This document shows positions 12,969 to 15,107 of a stretch of 15,107 nt of DNA, one piece after another (position 1 is the first letter of the stretch; each line of letters starts with the position of its first letter). The translations under genes and the position numbers were made by a program. This stretch comes from DATGMB01 sp035293845 (GTDB lineage Bacteria; Acidobacteriota; Terriglobia; Bryobacterales; Bryobacteraceae). The notes beneath the pieces were generated by a model. It was not told the DNA's origin and searched no databases. It was given only the letters and a program-made list of their open reading frames with translations. The DNA lies in NCBI GenBank assembly GCA_035293845.1, contig DATGMB010000212.1:1-15107 (forward strand). Reading direction: 5' to 3'.

Positions 12969-14492
12969 CTAAGCGCCTCGGGAAACTTCGACCGGCGCCA
13001 GCCGGCTGCGGATCTGGTTCATGACGTCGGATGCCAGGAACGGCTTCCGCAGCACCGGGAAGTTGTGCTCCTCGCACAGGGCTTCCTCTTCGGGCGGCAG
13101 GATGGTTCCCGTCATCACGATCACCAGCATCTGCGGCACGGTCTGCAGGAACTCTACCCCGAGTTCCACTCCGTTGCCGTCCGGCAGCATGTAATCGAGC
13201 AGGGCGGCGTTGGGCTTGTGGGTCTGGACCAGACGCTTGGCTTCGGTGGCCGATTCCGCGGTCACCAGCGTCCAGCCGTCGTTCGCCATCAGGCGCTCCA
13301 GGAAGTGGAGCAGATCGCGATTGTCGTCCACCAGCAGCACGGTCGGATTTGCCGGTGCGGCCGTCACCTGCGCTTCCGCGCTGCGCAACTCCAGCTTCTC
13401 GCTCGCGGGATCGACTTCGACCCAGACGCGCGCTCCGGGCGCCACCTGGTTCGTGGCCACCAGCGTGGCAAGCGGCTGGGTCAGAAACCGATGGATTGTC
13501 CGGTTCAGCTCCCGCGCCCCGTATTCCGGGCTGGTGCCCTTGCGCAAAAGGAACTGCCGCGCCTCCGGTGGAACATCGAGCACGAAGGAGCGGTTGCCGA
13601 GCCGCGTGTTCACGTGGTTCTGCAGATCCATGATCTGCTTGTCCAGAATGGCGGAAAGCGATTCGTGCGTGAGCGGCTGATACGTGATGATGCTGTCGAT
13701 GCGGTTGACGAATTCCGGGGAGAATCGTTTCCGCACCGCCACCAGCGCGATATTCTGCAGCTTGTTGGTCAGATCGGCGCGCTCCGAGGCCTTGACGGAC
13801 TGGAAACCGAACTCCGGGTTGATCTCCCGCATCATTTCCCGCGCGCCCAGGTTGCTGGTGAGAAATACCAGGCTTTTTTCGAAATTCACCGTCGAGTTGT
13901 CGCCCAGCCGGAGAATCCCTTTATCCAGCACGCCGAGCAGGAGCCGCGTCATCGAGGGCGCGGCCTTTTCGATTTCGTCGAACAGGACCAGCGAGAGATT
14001 GCTTTTCTCCGAAGTCACCGCGTTCAGCTTCTGCTGCGTCAGCATGGGCTGAGTCTCCCGGTGGCCCAGGTAGCCCGGAGGCGCTCCGATCAGCTTGGCG
14101 ACCTCGTGCTCCATCTGGAATTCGCCGCAATCCACCTTGAGCACGTTCTTTTCGCTGCCGTGGAGCACTTCCGCCAGCGCCTCGACCGTCTTGGTCTTGC
14201 CGGTGCCGGTGGGCCCGAGCAGCAGAAATACCCCTACCGGCCGCCCCTCCGGGGCCAGACCGGCCTGGAACATCTGGATATAGGGGATGATGACCTTGGT
14301 GGCCGCCGGCTGCCCGACTACTTTCTGGGAAAGTATGGAGGTCAGGTCTTCAGCCAGGTCTTGCGCCGGCTTGCGGGCACGGTTTTGCGGAACTTTCGGT
14401 TTTTCGCCTCCCCCTTCCGATTTGACTGCGGCGGCGCTGGTGTTCTTGACTCTCGTGCGTCGCCTCTCTTCAGGACGGTTCGGCTCTTTCAT
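12969..14492 (-). CDS. Single-ring Clp-type AAA+ ATPase fused to a C-terminal receiver domain
   Basis: This is a 507-aa protein with an unusual arrangement. Residues 1-45 are basic and disordered-looking. Residues about 46-370 are one AAA+ module like the second (D2) ring of ClpA/B/C: Walker A GPTGTGKT (93-100), pore loop GYLG (140-143), Walker B LVLFDEIEK (D172/E173), sensor 1 Asn214 (TSNLG), Arg finger R264 (FVNRID) and sensor 2 R327 (YGAREL), followed by the D2 small domain. There is no Clp N-domain or D1 ring. From about 383 to the end is a complete receiver: D389/D390, phospho-acceptor D433 (LLDYMLPDG), T461 (MTGT) and K483 (RKPF). It is probably an unfoldase or remodelling ATPase controlled by phosphorylation. 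A weak AAAGGG precedes the ATG. No partner kinase is in the window. Confidence 0.93.
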   Translation of the reverse strand: MKEPNRPEERRRTRVKNTSAAAVKSEGGGEKPKVPQNRARKPAQDLAEDLTSILSQKVVGQPAATKVIIPYIQMFQAGLAPEGRPVGVFLLLGPTGTGKTKTVEALAEVLHGSEKNVLKVDCGEFQMEHEVAKLIGAPPGYLGHRETQPMLTQQKLNAVTSEKSNLSLVLFDEIEKAAPSMTRLLLGVLDKGILRLGDNSTVNFEKSLVFLTSNLGAREMMREINPEFGFQSVKASERADLTNKLQNIALVAVRKRFSPEFVNRIDSIITYQPLTHESLSAILDKQIMDLQNHVNTRLGNRSFVLDVPPEARQFLLRKGTSPEYGARELNRTIHRFLTQPLATLVATNQVAPGARVWVEVDPASEKLELRSAEAQVTAAPANPTVLLVDDNRDLLHFLERLMANDGWTLVTAESATEAKRLVQTHKPNAALLDYMLPDGNGVELGVEFLQTVPQMLVIVMTGTILPPEEEALCEEHNFPVLRKPFLASDVMNQIRSRLAPVEVSRGA

Positions 14493-14517
14493 TGGGTGCC
14501 CTTTGCGTCAACCAAAA

Positions 14518-14546
14518 ATCTATCAAACAGCTTATCCCAAACGCAA
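14518..14546 (-). promoter_or_regulatory. Candidate promoter of the AAA+/receiver gene
   Basis: On the minus strand TTGCGT (14541-14546) and ATAGAT (14518-14523) are separated by 17 nt. The element lies about 26-54 nt before the ATG. The 7-mers TTTGCGT (14502-14508) and ACGCAAA (14541-14547) form an inverted repeat that brackets the -10 and could be an operator. Matches to consensus are modest. Confidence 0.25.
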
Positions 14547-14633
14547 AAGACAATCGACCCTAGCGGTACTGCCTGTGGCACAAGTCCTTTGTAACATGCG
14601 GCGTTGGCGATGCTGTGTGATCTTTGTCACTGA

Positions 14634-14679
14634 CGCTGAACGTCCGGTCGGGCGGATGGGCAAGGAAGCCCGTTCAGCG
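14634..14679. terminator. Inverted repeat overlapping the infA stop
   Basis: CGCTGAACG (14634-14642) and CGTTCAGCG (14671-14679) are exact 9-bp complements. A smaller GGGC/GCCC hairpin (14658-14661, 14668-14671) shares bases with the right arm. The repeat includes the infA stop codon. It may terminate or protect the infA transcript; no T-tract is seen. Confidence 0.4.
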
Positions 14680-14892
14680 ATGGCGGAAGGTGATTCTGCC
14701 TTTGGTGAGGTCGTAGGGGGAGAGTTCGAGGGTGACTTTATCCCCCGCAAGAACGCGGATGCGGTTCCGGCGCAAACGGCCGGCGAGGTGGGCCAAAACC
14801 ACGCGGTTATGTTCCAGTTCGACGCTGAACAAACCGCTGGGAAACTTTTCCAATACGGTACCGGTTACTTCGATGCTGTCCTCTTTGCTCAT
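14674..14892 (-). CDS. infA: Translation initiation factor IF-1
   Basis: This is IF-1, the 72-aa S1/OB-fold protein that binds the 30S A site during initiation. The sequence matches the family end to end: MSKEDSIEVTGTVLEKFPSG at the start, VELEHNRVVLAHLAGRLRRN in the middle, and GDKVTLELSPYDLTKGRI with a basic RHR end. The family's usual length (about 72 aa) is kept, and the KEDSIE start is typical. GAGAGG (14896-14901, complement) lies 3 nt before the ATG. It follows a cold-shock gene on the same strand with 62 bp between, and a hairpin occupies that gap. Expression is likely strong and constitutive. Confidence 0.97.
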   Translation of the reverse strand: MSKEDSIEVTGTVLEKFPSGLFSVELEHNRVVLAHLAGRLRRNRIRVLAGDKVTLELSPYDLTKGRITFRHR

Positions 14893-14914
14893 AAACCTCT
14901 CAATTTCAGGATTA

Positions 14915-14946
14915 GGCGGACCGGCCGCCGGGGCTGCCGGCCCGCC
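14915..14946 (-). terminator. GC-rich hairpin between the cold-shock gene and infA
   Basis: Segments 14915-14929 and 14932-14946 are complementary at 13 of 15 positions; one of the two exceptions becomes a G-U pair in minus-strand RNA. The true loop must be larger than the 2-nt gap. No T-tract follows. It may attenuate or partly terminate the cold-shock transcript before infA. Confidence 0.45.
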
Positions 14947-14954
14947 GCATTACG

Positions 14955-15107
14955 CTAGGCCGCCGTGACGTTGGTTGCTTGCAGACCCTTCGGGCCTTTC
15001 GTCACCTCAAACTCCACTCGTGCGCCCTCATCCAGGGTTCGATAACCCTGAGACTGAATCGCCGAGAAGTGCACGAAGACATCCTCTCCGTTTTCACGCT
15101 GGATAAA
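14955..15107 (-). CDS. Cold-shock domain protein (N-terminus missing)
   Basis: These are the last 50 codons of a CspA-family RNA/DNA chaperone; the 5' end lies beyond the right edge. Translation from 15107 reads FIQRENGEDVFVHFSAIQSQ, then GYRTLDEGARVEFEVTKGPK, then GLQATNVTAA and TAG. DVFVHFSAI is the RNP2 motif, and the initial FIQ is the end of RNP1 (KGYGFIQ in relatives). About 16-18 residues should be missing, given the usual 66-70 aa length. CspA-family proteins melt RNA secondary structure. The missing 5' leader could hold a cold-responsive element that cannot be judged here. Confidence 0.95.
   Translation of the reverse strand, partial: FIQRENGEDVFVHFSAIQSQGYRTLDEGARVEFEVTKGPKGLQATNVTAA

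Noticed and set aside
12969..14492. NtrC-type sigma-54 activator for the AAA+/receiver protein
   Set aside because: It has no GAFTGA loop and no Fis-type HTH. The pore loop, FVNRID and YGAREL motifs are those of Clp/Hsp100 D2 modules, and the receiver is C-terminal.
13065..14594. 509-codon open frame on the plus strand opposite the AAA+/receiver gene
   Set aside because: It is a reverse-complement shadow of a gene with complete Walker, sensor and receiver motifs.
14575..14594. Sigma-54 promoter suggested by TGGCAC in the gap between infA and the AAA+ gene
   Set aside because: The -12 GC is absent at the required spacing, and the orientation points away from the AAA+ gene.

Overview
The window looks like a chromosomal segment of a GC-rich acidobacterium, most like the Bryobacter/Candidatus Solibacter group. 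This is an inference from gene content: a PQQ dehydrogenase coupled to a multihaem cytochrome with a Gly/Arg-rich linker, a Tat-exported TIM-barrel isomerase-like protein, a cytochrome P460-family protein, and a PolX carrying a PHP domain. No rRNA, tRNA, CRISPR array, transposase or phage gene was seen.

Layout. Positions 1-1526 (+) hold the end of an ABC transporter ATPase and its TTG-started ABC-2 permease, closed by a perfect 14-bp inverted repeat. A LuxR-type regulator (1581-2696, -) converges on it. A 323-bp divergent intergenic region separates that regulator from a PAS/cysteine-cluster protein (3020-3661, +), which overlaps a single-domain receiver (3648-4055) whose phospho-acceptor Asp is Asn. 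DNA polymerase IV (4095-5351, +) and a SAM-dependent O-methyltransferase (5372-6397, +) follow.

From 12255 down to 6511 on the minus strand is one tightly packed run: PolX-PHP, ADP-ribose-type Nudix hydrolase (ATGA overlap), Tat-exported TIM-barrel protein (37-bp gap), trihaem cytochrome c (19-bp gap) and PQQ-dependent dehydrogenase (ATGA overlap). The first two genes concern DNA and nucleotide maintenance. The last three look like a periplasmic oxidation module in which the dehydrogenase passes electrons from PQQ to the cytochrome. A cytochrome P460-family protein (12360-12953, +) is divergent from polX, and both of these genes may be leaderless.

The right end (-) carries a cold-shock protein (partial), infA, and an AAA+ protein made of a single ClpA/B/C-type D2 module joined to an intact C-terminal receiver domain.

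The best candidates for something undescribed are the Clp-type AAA+/receiver fusion and the pairing of a PAS/CxxC protein with an Asn-substituted receiver. The PQQ operon is more conventional, but its dehydrogenase has altered cofactor-site residues.
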